64,000 nucleotides of DNA from Lentisphaera araneosa HTCC2155 (GCF_000170755.1 NZ_ABCK01000008.1:62001-126000), one strand, 5' to 3'; shown: positions 9,275 through 17,516, counted from the first letter of the stretch. Notes: a model not told the origin generated them from the letters alone. A program made the numbers and translations.

Positions 9275-9667
9275 ATGTCTAAAGAAGAAATTTGGGGTAC
9301 AGGACGTCGTAAAAGTGCTGTGGCTCGTGTTAAGCTCACAAAAGGCAGTGGTGTTATCACTGTAAACAAGCAAAAACTTGAAGATTATTTCCCGCAAGAA
9401 CAATTGCGCAACTACTTAGCTCAGCCTATCCAAGTAACGGGTACAGAAGGTCAATTCGACCTCCTTATCAACGTTAATGGTGGTGGTAAAGTAGGTCAAG
9501 CCGGTGCATTACGCCACGGTATTGCTCGTGCAATCCTTGCTTATGATGAAAGTGCTCGTCCAGTACTCAAGCAAAGCGGTCTCTTGACTCGTAACGCTCG
9601 TGTTAAAGAACGTCAGAAACCAGGTCAGCCTGGCGCACGTAAACGCTTCCAGTTCTCTAAGCGTTAA
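9275..9667 (+). CDS. rpsI: 30S ribosomal protein S9
   Basis: 130 residues, full length, with GTGRRKSAVARVKLTKGSG at the N-terminus, NVNGGGKVGQAGALRHGIARAL-type central segment (here ARAIL), and the basic tail RKRFQFSKR whose last residues reach the P-site tRNA. Preceded by GAGAGTCGTT. A strong terminator follows. Confidence 0.98.
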   Translation: MSKEEIWGTGRRKSAVARVKLTKGSGVITVNKQKLEDYFPQEQLRNYLAQPIQVTGTEGQFDLLINVNGGGKVGQAGALRHGIARAILAYDESARPVLKQSGLLTRNARVKERQKPGQPGARKRFQFSKR

Positions 9668-9687
9668 GCGAAGTTCATCCTTCATGG

Positions 9688-9722
9688 AGCCCCGAGCTTT
9701 CGCTTTGGGGCTCTTTTTGTTT
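9688..9722 (+). terminator. Rho-independent terminator after rpsI
   Basis: AGCCCC pairs with GGGGCT around an inner AGC/GCT stem, followed directly by CTTTTTGTTTTT. It closes the rplM-rpsI unit 20 bases after the stop and separates it from argC. Confidence 0.9.
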
Positions 9723-9754
9723 TTATCAGATAAGTTTAAATTAAGGTTTATAAA

Positions 9755-10798
9755 ATGAGCGATCATCAGGTCGGTAAAATTAAGGCAGCTATTGTAGGTG
9801 CTAGCGGGTATAGCGGTGAAGAATTATTGAGATTGCTTTTTAGGCATGATCAAGTGGATATTGTGTGCGTTACTTCACGCCAGTATGCCGGCCGACCCGT
9901 GGGAGATGTCTTCCCTCGTTTTACAGGACTCGATTTAAACTTTTCTTCTCCGTCAATTGATGAAATTGCGGAAAGCGCCGATGTGGCTTTTTTAGCCTTG
10001 CCACATGGTGTCTCAGCAGAATTTGCGATTCCCTTAGTAGAGAAGGGTGTTAAAGTCATTGATATTTCAGCTGACTTCCGTCTCAAATCTACTGAGAAAT
10101 ACCTCGAATACTACAATGCCGAACACCCTGCACCAGAACTTTTAAAGAAAGCCGTGTATGGAGCTCCCGAGCGCAGAAAAGAAGCGATTAAAAACGCTGA
10201 CCTCGTCGCCTGTCCAGGATGTTACCCCACGAGTATTACACTTCCTTTAGTTCCTTTGCTCAAAGCGGGGCTGATTTCTAGCGAAGGCATTATCTCGAGT
10301 TCGATGTCGGGTGTGAGTGGTGCTGGTCGTAAAGTTGACTTGCCGTTTATCTTCCCCGAATGTAACGAGAGTGTGCGTCCCTATGGCGTAGTGGGTCACC
10401 GTCACCTTCCAGAAATTGAGCAAGAGCTTGCCGAAGCAGCTGGTGTTGATGATGTGGCGATTAATTTCATCCCACACCTGGTGCCAACTAACCGTGGGAT
10501 TCACTCGACGATTATCGCTAAACTCAAAGACGGTGTTTCAGCTGATCAAATCCGTGAAGCTTGGAATAGCTCTTATGCCGACGCTCCTTTTGTGAGAGTC
10601 TTGCCGGCAGGACGTTTAGCCGATACGAAGAATGTGACTTTAACGAATTACTGTGAAATTGCCTGTGCGACTGATGCGCATACGGGCAATGTGATCTTGA
10701 GTTCCGCTATTGATAACTTAACCAAAGGCGCAGCGGGCCAAGCAGTACAAAATATGAATATAGTTTTTGGCTTTGATGAAAAAGCCGGCCTTTTATAG
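9755..10798 (+). CDS. argC: N-acetyl-gamma-glutamyl-phosphate reductase
   Basis: 347 residues. It reduces N-acetylglutamyl phosphate to the semialdehyde with NADPH. It shows the Rossmann GASGYSGEELLRLL (residues 14-27), the catalytic Cys in VACPGCYPTS (about 150), and SGVSGAGRK around 183, with a conserved GHRHLPEIEQE segment. It starts the arg operon and is preceded by TTAAGG. Its stop is about ten bases before the argB start chosen here. Confidence 0.96.
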   Translation: MSDHQVGKIKAAIVGASGYSGEELLRLLFRHDQVDIVCVTSRQYAGRPVGDVFPRFTGLDLNFSSPSIDEIAESADVAFLALPHGVSAEFAIPLVEKGVKVIDISADFRLKSTEKYLEYYNAEHPAPELLKKAVYGAPERRKEAIKNADLVACPGCYPTSITLPLVPLLKAGLISSEGIISSSMSGVSGAGRKVDLPFIFPECNESVRPYGVVGHRHLPEIEQELAEAAGVDDVAINFIPHLVPTNRGIHSTIIAKLKDGVSADQIREAWNSSYADAPFVRVLPAGRLADTKNVTLTNYCEIACATDAHTGNVILSSAIDNLTKGAAGQAVQNMNIVFGFDEKAGLL

Positions 10799-10808
10799 GA
10801 AAAACCTT

Positions 10809-11684
10809 ATGGAAAAAACAATAGAGAAAGCAGCCTTGTTGATGGAGGCTCTGCCTTACATTCAAGAATTTCGCGACGAAATCGTCGTGGTGAAATTTGG
10901 CGGCAGCGCGATGGAAAAACCCGAAATTATCGAAGCGGTTTTACGTGACGTTGTGCTTATGGAATGCATTGGTATGCGTCCTGTGATTGTTCACGGCGGT
11001 GGTAAAGCGATTTCCGCAAAACTTGAGACCATGGGTTTAGAAGTGAAGCGAACGGGTGGTATGCGCCATACTTGTGAGGTCACGATCGACGTAGTCGACG
11101 ATGTTTTACATAACGAAGTCAATAGTCACTTGCTCGAACTTTTAGCGAAGCATAAAGCTAAAGCTCAACGCGTTTCCGGTAAAGATATCCTGATGGCTGA
11201 AAAATTATTTGTGAAAGATCCTGAAACGGGTGAAGATGTGGACGTCGGTTTTGTTGGCAATGTTAGCAATGTTGATGCCGAATACATTCACGAGATCATT
11301 GAAGCGGGAGTTATTCCCGTTATTGCGCCTCTCGCAAAAGATAAAAAGGGCCATGTTTACAATATCAATGCCGATATTGCGGCTGCCAAGATCGCCGAAT
11401 CCATTCAGGCGCGCAAGCTCGTTTATCTTTCCGATGTCCCTGGCCTTTTAAGTGACCCTAAAGATGAAAGTACTTTGATTCATACCATCAAGGTGCACGA
11501 AGTGGAAGAATATATTGCCGACGGAACGATTTCGGGTGGAATGCTGCCGAAGATTCTCAGTGCAGTAGAAGCGTTGAAAGTCGGAACGAAAAAAGTCCAC
11601 ATGATTGATGGACGTATGCAACACTCACTTTTACTTGAAATTTTTACTGATAGTGGTGTTGGAACAGAGATTTTAGCTGACTAG
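10809..11684 (+). CDS. argB: Acetylglutamate kinase
   Basis: 291 residues. It phosphorylates N-acetylglutamate, the step before ArgC. It shows VVKFGGSAMEKPE near residue 28, VHGGGKAIS near 64, GFVGNVSNVD near 146 and the C-terminal SGGMLPKILSAVEAL. I chose the ATG at 10809: it is preceded by AGGA eight bases away and gives the usual N-terminus with a helical extension. An upstream ATG at 10767 would overlap argC and add an unrelated 14 residues. The N-terminal helix is of the kind found in arginine-inhibited hexameric forms, but the regulation is inference. Confidence 0.95.
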   Translation: MEKTIEKAALLMEALPYIQEFRDEIVVVKFGGSAMEKPEIIEAVLRDVVLMECIGMRPVIVHGGGKAISAKLETMGLEVKRTGGMRHTCEVTIDVVDDVLHNEVNSHLLELLAKHKAKAQRVSGKDILMAEKLFVKDPETGEDVDVGFVGNVSNVDAEYIHEIIEAGVIPVIAPLAKDKKGHVYNINADIAAAKIAESIQARKLVYLSDVPGLLSDPKDESTLIHTIKVHEVEEYIADGTISGGMLPKILSAVEALKVGTKKVHMIDGRMQHSLLLEIFTDSGVGTEILAD

Positions 11685-11693
11685 GAGAAAGTC

Positions 11694-12872
11694 ATGACAA
11701 TTAGAGAAAAATACGAAGAGTATATCTTGGGCACTTATAAGCCTTCGATTTTATTTGAAAAAGGTGAGGGTTCTTACCTTTGGGATGAAACAGGTAAGAA
11801 ATACCTCGATTGCTCTTCTGGAATCAGTGTTTGTAATGTGGGTCACGCTCACCCTGCGGTAGCGAAAGCAATTGCGGATCAAGCGACTCAACTTTTACAT
11901 GTATCAAATATCTTTATGACCGCAAATGCTCCCTTGCTCGCTGAGAAAATTTCTAAGGCCAGCTTTGGTGGCAAAGTCTTTTTTGCCAATAGTGGTGCAG
12001 AGGCCAATGAGGGTATTATTAAATTTGCGCGTAAATGGGGTTCTGAGCAAGGACGCAACGAAATTATTTGCATGGAAGATTCTTTCCATGGTCGTACCTT
12101 AGCAGCTCTAGCAGCCACGGGACGTGCGCAATACAGAGTTGGTTTTGGTCCCGATCTTCAAGGCTTTCATCACGTGCCTTATGGCGACATAGAAGCAATC
12201 AAATCAAAGCTGACGGATAAAACGGCTGCGATTATGCTCGAAACAGTTTTAGGTGAGGGTGGTGTAAAGCCTGCCGAACCAGCATTCATTCAAGCGGTGC
12301 GTGATCTTTGTGATCAAGAAGGCATTCTCATGATGTGCGATGAAGTCCAAACGGGCATGGGTCGTACGGGCAAGATGTTCGGTTACCAGAATTTTGGTGT
12401 TGAGCCAGATGTGATGTCCATGGCGAAAGCTCTGGGCAATGGCATGCCCATTGGTGCTTTAGAAGTTCAGAAGAAATACGAAGGCATTCTCGTTCCCGGT
12501 ACACATGCGACAACTTTTGGTGGGACTCCACTAGCTTGCTCAGCGGGCTTAGCTGTATTTGATGTTTTCGAAGAAGAAAATGTTCTTGAGAACTGCAATA
12601 AGCAAGGTGCTAAATTCATGCAGGCTTTCAATGAAATGAAAGCTAAATATGACTTTGTTTCTGATGTGCGTGGCTTGGGTCTCATGATTGGCATTGATGT
12701 TGAAATTCCAACTGCGGATGTTCTCAACAAAGCAACTGAGAAAGGCTTAGTTCTTTTAACTGCAGGAACAAAAACCATACGCCTCCTTCCAATGCTCAAT
12801 ATTACTGATGCTGAAGTTGATCAGGCAATCCAAATTATAAGTGAAATTTTCCAGGAGTTGAATCATGGCTAA
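11694..12872 (+). CDS. argD: Acetylornithine aminotransferase
   Basis: 392 residues, a class III PLP aminotransferase that converts N-acetylglutamate semialdehyde to acetylornithine. Visible features are YLDCSSGISVCNVGHAHP near the N-terminus, FANSGAEANEGIIKFARKW (phosphate contacts), SFHGRTLAAL, the CDEVQTGMGRTG segment with the PLP-ring Asp, and the catalytic Lys in SMAKALGNGMPIGA (about 245). AGGAG stands directly upstream of the ATG. The end overlaps argF by eight bases. Confidence 0.95.
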   Translation: MTIREKYEEYILGTYKPSILFEKGEGSYLWDETGKKYLDCSSGISVCNVGHAHPAVAKAIADQATQLLHVSNIFMTANAPLLAEKISKASFGGKVFFANSGAEANEGIIKFARKWGSEQGRNEIICMEDSFHGRTLAALAATGRAQYRVGFGPDLQGFHHVPYGDIEAIKSKLTDKTAAIMLETVLGEGGVKPAEPAFIQAVRDLCDQEGILMMCDEVQTGMGRTGKMFGYQNFGVEPDVMSMAKALGNGMPIGALEVQKKYEGILVPGTHATTFGGTPLACSAGLAVFDVFEEENVLENCNKQGAKFMQAFNEMKAKYDFVSDVRGLGLMIGIDVEIPTADVLNKATEKGLVLLTAGTKTIRLLPMLNITDAEVDQAIQIISEIFQELNHG

Positions 12873-13764
12873 AGACTTGATGAATTTATTAGACCTCACG
12901 AAAGAGGAATTAAGAGAAGTTTTAGATCTAGCACATAAATATCGCGAAGATCGCACTTTGGATAACACTTCCTTGTCGGGCAAAACCATTGGCCTCATCT
13001 TTCTGAAAAACTCAACGCGTACTCGCGTTTCTTTTGAAGCCGGCGTAAATCAGCTTGGTGGCTACCCCATGTTTATGGATCAAAATAGCCTACAGCTTGG
13101 TCGTGGTGAATCTTTTGCGGATACCGCAAAAGTCCTTAGTCGTTACCTCGATGGCATTGTTATTCGCGGTCATGAACACGAAAACATAAAAGCGTTTGCG
13201 GATGCCTGCACAATTCCAGTGATCAATGCACTTACCGATACTTTTCACCCCTGCCAACTCTTAGCAGATATGCAACTCATCGAAGCTACGAGTGGCAAAC
13301 TCGAAGGCATCAAAGTGGCCTTCATGGGTGACTGTGCTTCTAATATGGCACTTTCGTGGATCTACGCGGCTCATTTAACGGGTATGGAACTCACTCTCGG
13401 TGGTCCTGAAGGTTACTTGCCTCCGCAAGAATTCTTAGATTCCATTGGCAATCCAAGCAATATTCGAGTAACCACCGATGCAAAAGCAGCTGCTGCTGGT
13501 GTGGATTATATCTACACAGATGTTTGGGTAAGTATGGGTTTTGAAGAAGAAGCAAAAGATCGCCTTGCGAGCTTCGCACCTTATCAAGTCAATATGGATT
13601 TGCTCTCAGTGGCAAAAACTGACGTTAAAGTCATGCACTGCCTACCCGCTTATCGTGACAAGGAAGTTTCAGCAGAAGTTATTGACGGACCTCATTCGAT
13701 AATTTGGGATCAGGCAGAAAATCGCCTCCACGCACAAAAAGCAGTGATGAAACTCAAGTTTTAA
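12865..13764 (+). CDS. argF: Ornithine carbamoyltransferase
   Basis: 299 residues, making citrulline from ornithine and carbamoyl phosphate. The carbamoyl-phosphate motif KNSTRTRVSFE is at about residues 50-60, HPCQLLADMQ near 129 and the HCLPAYRDKE motif with the catalytic Cys near 254. The HPCQ and HCLP motifs fit ornithine rather than aspartate substrate. GGAG precedes the start inside argD. It closes the argCBDF run; argJ, argG and argH are not in the window. Confidence 0.95.
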   Translation: MAKDLMNLLDLTKEELREVLDLAHKYREDRTLDNTSLSGKTIGLIFLKNSTRTRVSFEAGVNQLGGYPMFMDQNSLQLGRGESFADTAKVLSRYLDGIVIRGHEHENIKAFADACTIPVINALTDTFHPCQLLADMQLIEATSGKLEGIKVAFMGDCASNMALSWIYAAHLTGMELTLGGPEGYLPPQEFLDSIGNPSNIRVTTDAKAAAAGVDYIYTDVWVSMGFEEEAKDRLASFAPYQVNMDLLSVAKTDVKVMHCLPAYRDKEVSAEVIDGPHSIIWDQAENRLHAQKAVMKLKF

Positions 13765-13827
13765 TCTAGTGCTGCTTCCTCTGTGGAGTTGCTAAAATTA
13801 GTCTAAATTCAAGGCGGGATATAAGAT

Positions 13828-14949
13828 ATGAAAATAATTGTAACTGGTGGTGCGGGTTTCATTGGTTCGGCAGTGATTCGAAATTTGATTGAGAATACAA
13901 ATGATGAAGTCCTCAATCTCGATAAATTAACTTATGCAGGGAACTTAGAATCTTTGACTTCGGTTGAGAACTCTGAGCGTTACCACTTTGCGCAAGTGGA
14001 TATCTGTGACCGTGAAGCTGTTGAAAAAGTTTTTGAAGCTTTTCAGCCCGATATTATCATGCATTTGGCAGCAGAGTCTCATGTGGATCGTTCGATAGAT
14101 GGCCCAGGTGAGTTCATGCAAACGAATATTATTGGGACATACACTCTTCTTGAGGTCGCTAGGAAGTATTGGGAGGCTTTGCCTTCGCGAAAGGTGACAG
14201 GTGACAGGGATCAGGTGTCAGAAAGTACAAAAAAAGCTTTTCGCTTCCACCATATTTCAACAGATGAAGTCTATGGTGATTTAGAGGGGCCAGAAGATCT
14301 TTTTAGAGAAGATACTCCTTATGCACCAAGTTCCCCTTATTCAGCGTCAAAGGCTTCGTCGGATCATTTAGTACGTGCGTGGAACCGTACTTATGGTTTG
14401 CCAGTAGTGATCACAAATTGCTCAAATAATTATGGTCCTTATCACTTCCCAGAGAAACTCATTCCTTTAGTGACGCTTAATGCTTTAGCCCAAAAAGATT
14501 TACCAGTTTATGGAGATGGTAAACAGATTCGCGACTGGCTCTATGTTGATGATCACGCTCGCGCCCTCTGCTTGGTAGCCAAAAAAGGCTCTAATGGCGA
14601 AACTTATAATATCGGTGGGCATAACGAGAAGCAAAATATTGAAGTAGTGAAAACCATCTGTTCTATTCTTGACGAGCTCGCACCTCTTTCAGAGAATTCA
14701 TCAATTCAAAATTCAGAATTAAAAATTAAAAATTACGAAGACTTAATTGTCTTCGTCAAGGATCGTCCCGGTCATGACCTGCGTTATGCGATTGACGCCG
14801 ATAAGATTGAGCGCGATCTTGGATGGACACCAGAAGAAACTTTTGAGTCAGGTATACGCAAGACAGTTGAGTGGTATCTCGCTAATAAAGATTCTTGGTG
14901 CAAAAATGTTCTCGATGGATCCTATCAGATGGAGCGTTTGGGGCATTAG
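13828..14949 (+). CDS. rfbB: dTDP-glucose 4,6-dehydratase with two repeat-derived insertions
   Basis: 373 residues, roughly 20 longer than usual. It makes dTDP-4-keto-6-deoxyglucose, the precursor of rhamnose and other deoxysugars. It shows [12 protein letters not shown] (residues 7-18), [15 protein letters not shown], the active-site [12 protein letters not shown] and [10 protein letters not shown] (Tyr-x3-Lys). Two stretches do not align with the family: residues about 120-134 ([13 protein letters not shown]) and about 289-304 ([15 protein letters not shown]). Both are encoded by DNA that resembles intergenic repeats (14191-14221 and 14701-14735), so repeats seem to have inserted in frame without breaking the gene. 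No other rml genes are adjacent. The stop codon abuts array 2. Confidence 0.93.
   Translation: MKIIVTGGAGFIGSAVIRNLIENTNDEVLNLDKLTYAGNLESLTSVENSERYHFAQVDICDREAVEKVFEAFQPDIIMHLAAESHVDRSIDGPGEFMQTNIIGTYTLLEVARKYWEALPSRKVTGDRDQVSESTKKAFRFHHISTDEVYGDLEGPEDLFREDTPYAPSSPYSASKASSDHLVRAWNRTYGLPVVITNCSNNYGPYHFPEKLIPLVTLNALAQKDLPVYGDGKQIRDWLYVDDHARALCLVAKKGSNGETYNIGGHNEKQNIEVVKTICSILDELAPLSENSSIQNSELKIKNYEDLIVFVKDRPGHDLRYAIDADKIERDLGWTPEETFESGIRKTVEWYLANKDSWCKNVLDGSYQMERLGH
14191..14221 (+). repeat. Short GGTGACAG/GGTGTCAG repeat inside rfbB
   Basis: An imperfect repeat of AGGTGACAG, AGGTGACAG, AGGTGTCAG lies in the coding sequence at the point where the family normally passes from ALP to KKAFRFHH. 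It encodes about ten extra residues ([10 protein letters not shown]) in a surface-loop position between helix and strand. Confidence 0.6.
14701..14735 (+). repeat. AT-rich dispersed repeat module inside rfbB
   Basis: The block TCAATTCAAAATTCAGAATT followed by AAAAATT units is the same module seen between genes at 7453-7485 (same strand) and at 17420-17450 and 19318-19350 (reverse strand). Here it is in frame and encodes [11 protein letters not shown], between the helix ending DELAPL and the conserved [13 protein letters not shown]. Confidence 0.75.
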
Positions 14950-14952
14950 GAC

Positions 14953-15025
14953 GGAACGACGTTCCTGAGTTGACGGCCTGCGGCCTGAGTTGACGGCCTG
15001 TGGCCTGAGTTGACGGCCTGCGTGC
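14953..15025 (+). repeat. Tandem array 2: mini-hairpins with TGAGTTGAC linkers
   Basis: Starting three bases after the rfbB stop, four hairpin blocks alternate with three identical TGAGTTGAC linkers: GGAAC-GAC-GTTCC, GGCC-TGC-GGCC, GGCC-TGT-GGCC and the imperfect GGCCTGCGTGC. The linker is the reverse complement of the array 1 linker and has the same orientation relative to the upstream gene. It runs directly into the TAGTGGAGGCTGGAAG module at 15026. Confidence 0.92.
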
Positions 15026-15223
15026 TAGTGGAGGCTGGAAGGTGGAGATTGGAGGCTGGAAGGTGGAGATTGGAAATTGGAAATTGGAAATTGGATCGCG
15101 CTACGCGCTGATGGAAAGCGGGTAAGTATATGGGGATAAGGGTATATGTGAGGATGAGTAAACCCCTGAACCCCTAAACCCCTGAACGGACTTGGATATT
15201 GGAGGGCGAAAAGTGGAGATTAG
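15026..15223 (+). repeat. Composite low-complexity repeat, left of IS3
   Basis: Contains GGAGGCTGGAAGGTGGAGATT units, GGAAATT triplets, a GATCGCGCTACGCGCTGATGG hairpin block, a GGGGATAAGGGTATATG block and runs of CCCCTGAA heptamers. From 15094 to about 15197 it is repeated with small changes at 16647-16741 on the other side of the IS3 element. No gene is seen. Confidence 0.85.
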
Positions 15224-15291
15224 TGTGCTGCTTCAGCGGGAATTAGACAGTTGCCCACTTTCTCTTAGTTGAGATTACTCACATTAGTGGC

Positions 15292-16158
15292 TTATGAAGC
15301 TTCTGCAAAGAATTCTAATCTACGAATTTTTGCATCAGCAAGTTTTCTGCGTCTTTCTTGTATAATGCTCACATCCTTCCCATTGAGCTTATCCTTTGGA
15401 GCGATGAAACCAATAGCGCTATGCAGGCGTGTGTTATTGTAATAGTCAACATACTGATCGACAACTCTCCTGGCATCTTCTACACTCAGAGGCGTTAAAG
15501 GTCTTATAGATCCATTCTTCAAAGTAAAATGAAAACGTTCTATTTTTCCATTACTCTGGGGATAATATGGTGAGGTTCGAACATGAGTAAGACCATGACA
15601 GGCAATGAATTTTTTAAATTCCTGTCCTGTATACTGAGAACCATTGTCAGTAATAATCCTAGGCCTTGCTTCTGGGAACTTTTCTAAAGCTCGTTTTACA
15701 ACTATTTCAGCATCTTGCTCATTCATCGATTCTCTGATTTCCCAGTGAAGTAAACAACGACTATAACCATCTAAAACACCAATGAAGAAGTAGAATCTCT
15801 TATTGATCTTCACATACGAAATATCTGTATGCCAGTGTTCATGAGCTTGTAATGGTTGCTCAAATCCATTTCCTTTAGTGGATTTCTTTGTAGCTTTAGT
15901 ACGCATGAGTTCTGCATCTGATAAAATACGATAAACAGAGGAAGAGCTCATATACGCAACATTTTCATCAATCATCATATATGTCACTGCTCGGTAGCCT
16001 TCTTGACGATGAGACTGATAATATTCAATGACAGCACGTCTTTCATCTTCAGTAATGCAAAAATCTTTGGGCTGTTTACCATTATGCTGATTGGCCTTAC
16101 CTTTTCGTTTTTTCCATTGATAGAATTTGCTCGGGTGAAGAGCTAAACTTTTGAGCAT
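15292..16158 (-). CDS. IS3-family transposase OrfB (integrase domain)
   Basis: 288 residues from the first ATG, with an rve-type DDE integrase core: HTDISYVKI (first Asp), IITDNGSQYTGQEF (second Asp), and QSNGKIERFHFTLK (Glu). The open phase actually continues upstream to about 16266, and the upstream peptide (residues such as WPDLNGTWVSKEVRDQVVKYL) looks like authentic transposase. The natural product is therefore probably an OrfAB fusion made by -1 frameshifting at 16266-16272, about 421 residues. Confidence 0.93.
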   Translation of the reverse strand: MLKSLALHPSKFYQWKKRKGKANQHNGKQPKDFCITEDERRAVIEYYQSHRQEGYRAVTYMMIDENVAYMSSSSVYRILSDAELMRTKATKKSTKGNGFEQPLQAHEHWHTDISYVKINKRFYFFIGVLDGYSRCLLHWEIRESMNEQDAEIVVKRALEKFPEARPRIITDNGSQYTGQEFKKFIACHGLTHVRTSPYYPQSNGKIERFHFTLKNGSIRPLTPLSVEDARRVVDQYVDYYNNTRLHSAIGFIAPKDKLNGKDVSIIQERRRKLADAKIRRLEFFAEAS

Positions 16159-16247
16159 GCTGCGCAGGTCGATTTGCGTCCGTTCATGCCACTTATACAG
16201 ATATTTAACGACCTGATCTCGAACTTCTTTACTAACCCAAGTTCCGT

Positions 16248-16556
16248 TTAGATCAGGCCACGTTTCTTTTTTAAGTTTAGATTCTCCGCCACGAGTTCAG
16301 CTATAACATCATTTTTCTGTGAAGTTGTCGCCTTGAGTTGACTGTTCTCTTTTTCTGCCTTCTTTAAATTACTATCATCATCCTTGGTGAATGCTCGAGA
16401 ACCATTTTCAAAAAACTCTTTTTGCCAACGATAAAATAGAGTCGTTGTAATATTCAGTTCATCACAAATATCAGATACAGGAGTTTGCTCAAGTAGGTGT
16501 TTACGAATGGCAACAACTTTCTGTTCTGCACTAAAATAACGGCGTTTCTTAGACAT
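16248..16556 (-). CDS. IS3-family OrfA (HTH DNA-binding protein)
   Basis: 102 residues with an N-terminal helix-turn-helix (KRRYFSAEQKVVAIRKHLLEQTPVSDICDELNITTTLFYRWQKEF, spread over residues 3-48), followed by a leucine-zipper-like coiled coil (about 60-96) that dimerises OrfA and OrfAB in this family. It ends eight codons after the slippery heptamer. AGGAAAA precedes the start. Confidence 0.92.
   Translation of the reverse strand: MSKKRRYFSAEQKVVAIRKHLLEQTPVSDICDELNITTTLFYRWQKEFFENGSRAFTKDDDSNLKKAEKENSQLKATTSQKNDVIAELVAENLNLKKKRGLI
16266..16272 (-). promoter_or_regulatory. Programmed -1 frameshift site A-AAA-AAG
   Basis: On the minus strand the orfA phase reads TTA-AAA-AAG (Leu95-Lys96-Lys97). 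A slip of one base back places the ribosome in the orfB phase at GAA (16266), and the frame then stays open to the orfB stop at 15292. This is the canonical slippery heptamer for IS3-type elements. Confidence 0.8.
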
Positions 16557-16643
16557 AATTTTTTCCTTTTCGGAGGGTTACGATTTTAAAGTAACTCAAC
16601 TAAGAAAAAAAGGGATGTGTCCTATTTCAACTGAAGCGCAACA

Positions 16644-16800
16644 TTAGATCGCGCTAGGTGCTGATGGAAGGGGGATAAGTATATGGGGATAAGGGTAGAT
16701 GTGAGGGTGAGTAAACCCCTGAACCCCTGAACGGACTTGGAGATTGGAGGCCGGAAGGTGGAGGTTGGAAGGTGGAGGTTGGATCGCGCTAGGCGCTGAT
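16644..16800 (+). repeat. Composite low-complexity repeat, right of IS3
   Basis: From 16647 the sequence repeats that at 15094 onward: GATCGCGCTAGGTGCTGATGG, then the GGGGATAAGGGTAGATG block, CCCCTGAA heptamers and CGGACTTGGAGATTGGAGG units, ending with another GGATCGCGCTAGGCGCTGAT at about 16781. The GCGC-TAG-GCGC block has the same 4-3-4 hairpin form as the array units. No gene is seen. Confidence 0.85.
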
Positions 16801-16874
16801 TTTAGATGAGTGTACTTTTGAATTAGCTGTGGTACATTTAGTCAATTAGGCATAATGATGAAGGCTGATGAATA

Positions 16875-17069
16875 ATGGAAAGACGTATACGTGTTGGGAA
16901 AATAGAAGATCAAGATGATTTTCGAAGAGCTGATATATCTCAATTAAGTGGCAATGAGCGAGTTGCGATGTTGATTCAAATGCAGTCACGTTATTTACGT
17001 TGGGATCTTCATTCAAAAATGGAAAAAGTGGGACGCTTAAAAAGAAAGAACTTCCAAGATGTTCCCTAG
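16875..17069 (+). CDS. Small hypothetical protein, possible antitoxin partner
   Basis: 64 residues, charged, with no membrane segment (MERRIRVGKIEDQDDFRRAD, then a helix ERVAMLIQMQSRYLRWDLHSKMEKV). I do not recognise a named family. It overlaps the nucleotidyltransferase gene by 11 bases. This tight overlap with an AbiEii/MNT-like nucleotidyltransferase resembles toxin-antitoxin style pairs, so an antitoxin or accessory role is a hypothesis from context only. Confidence 0.6.
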   Translation: MERRIRVGKIEDQDDFRRADISQLSGNERVAMLIQMQSRYLRWDLHSKMEKVGRLKRKNFQDVP

Positions 17070-17406
17070 TAGTTTATCAGAGGACATGTTGGACCTTTTG
17101 CGACTCTTGCAAAAAAATGAAGTGGAGTTTCTCGTTTGTGGTGGGCATGCAGTTTGCTTTTATGGTTTTCCTCGAATGACAATGGATTTTGATCTATTAA
17201 TTAAACCAAATGCAGTGAATGCTGAGCGCCTTATGCAAAGTTTATTAGAGTTTGGCTTTGGCGCTGTTAAGGAACTTAAGAAAGAGTTGTTTTGTCAAAG
17301 AGGTACAGTCTTTACTCTAGGGGCACAGCCTAATCAAATCGATTTATTAACATCAGTCAGTAGTCAGAATGAGGAAGAGGTTTTTTCTCATCAAGTATTA
17401 GGGTAG
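17059..17406 (+). CDS. Truncated nucleotidyltransferase (AbiEii/MNT-like)
   Basis: 115 residues. It shows the Pol-beta-superfamily start: GGHAVCFYGFPRMTMDFDLLI around residues 28-48, with a G-G-H motif and D-F-D in place of the usual D-x-D, then NQIDLLTSVS (third Asp) around 94. Members I know of this type run to about 150-170 residues. Here a TAG comes just after EEEVFSHQVLG, and four bases on the sequence becomes the dispersed AT-rich repeat, so the 3' end appears lost to repeat insertion or deletion. Activity is doubtful. Confidence 0.65.
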   Translation: MFPSSLSEDMLDLLRLLQKNEVEFLVCGGHAVCFYGFPRMTMDFDLLIKPNAVNAERLMQSLLEFGFGAVKELKKELFCQRGTVFTLGAQPNQIDLLTSVSSQNEEEVFSHQVLG

Positions 17407-17410
17407 GTGC

Positions 17411-17456
17411 TAGGCTCGAATTTTAAATTTTTAATTCTGAATTGACCCCCTAAACT
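17411..17456 (-). repeat. AT-rich dispersed repeat module after nucleotidyltransferase
   Basis: Contains AATTTTAAATTTTTAATTCT and GAATTGACCCCCTAAAC, the reverse orientation of the module in rfbB at 14701. It directly follows the truncated nucleotidyltransferase. Confidence 0.75.
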
Positions 17457-17516
17457 CATTTGCTGATATACTCATAGGCATAGAGGCTTGACTGAAAGCT
17501 ACTCTAAATGCTAGGC

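Larger units (their letters stand above)
15224..16643 (-). mobile_element. IS3-family insertion sequence, complete
   Basis: 1,420 bp. The ends are TGTGCTGCTTCAG at 15224 and, on the other strand from 16643, TGTTGCGCTTCAG; ten of thirteen positions match, and a longer match CTTAGTTGAG lies further in. The flanks show a 4-bp duplication TTAG (15220-15223 and 16644-16647), within the range of the family. It contains orfA and orfB in overlapping phases with a slippery site, so it looks potentially active. It landed in the dispersed repeat next to rfbB. Confidence 0.92.
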
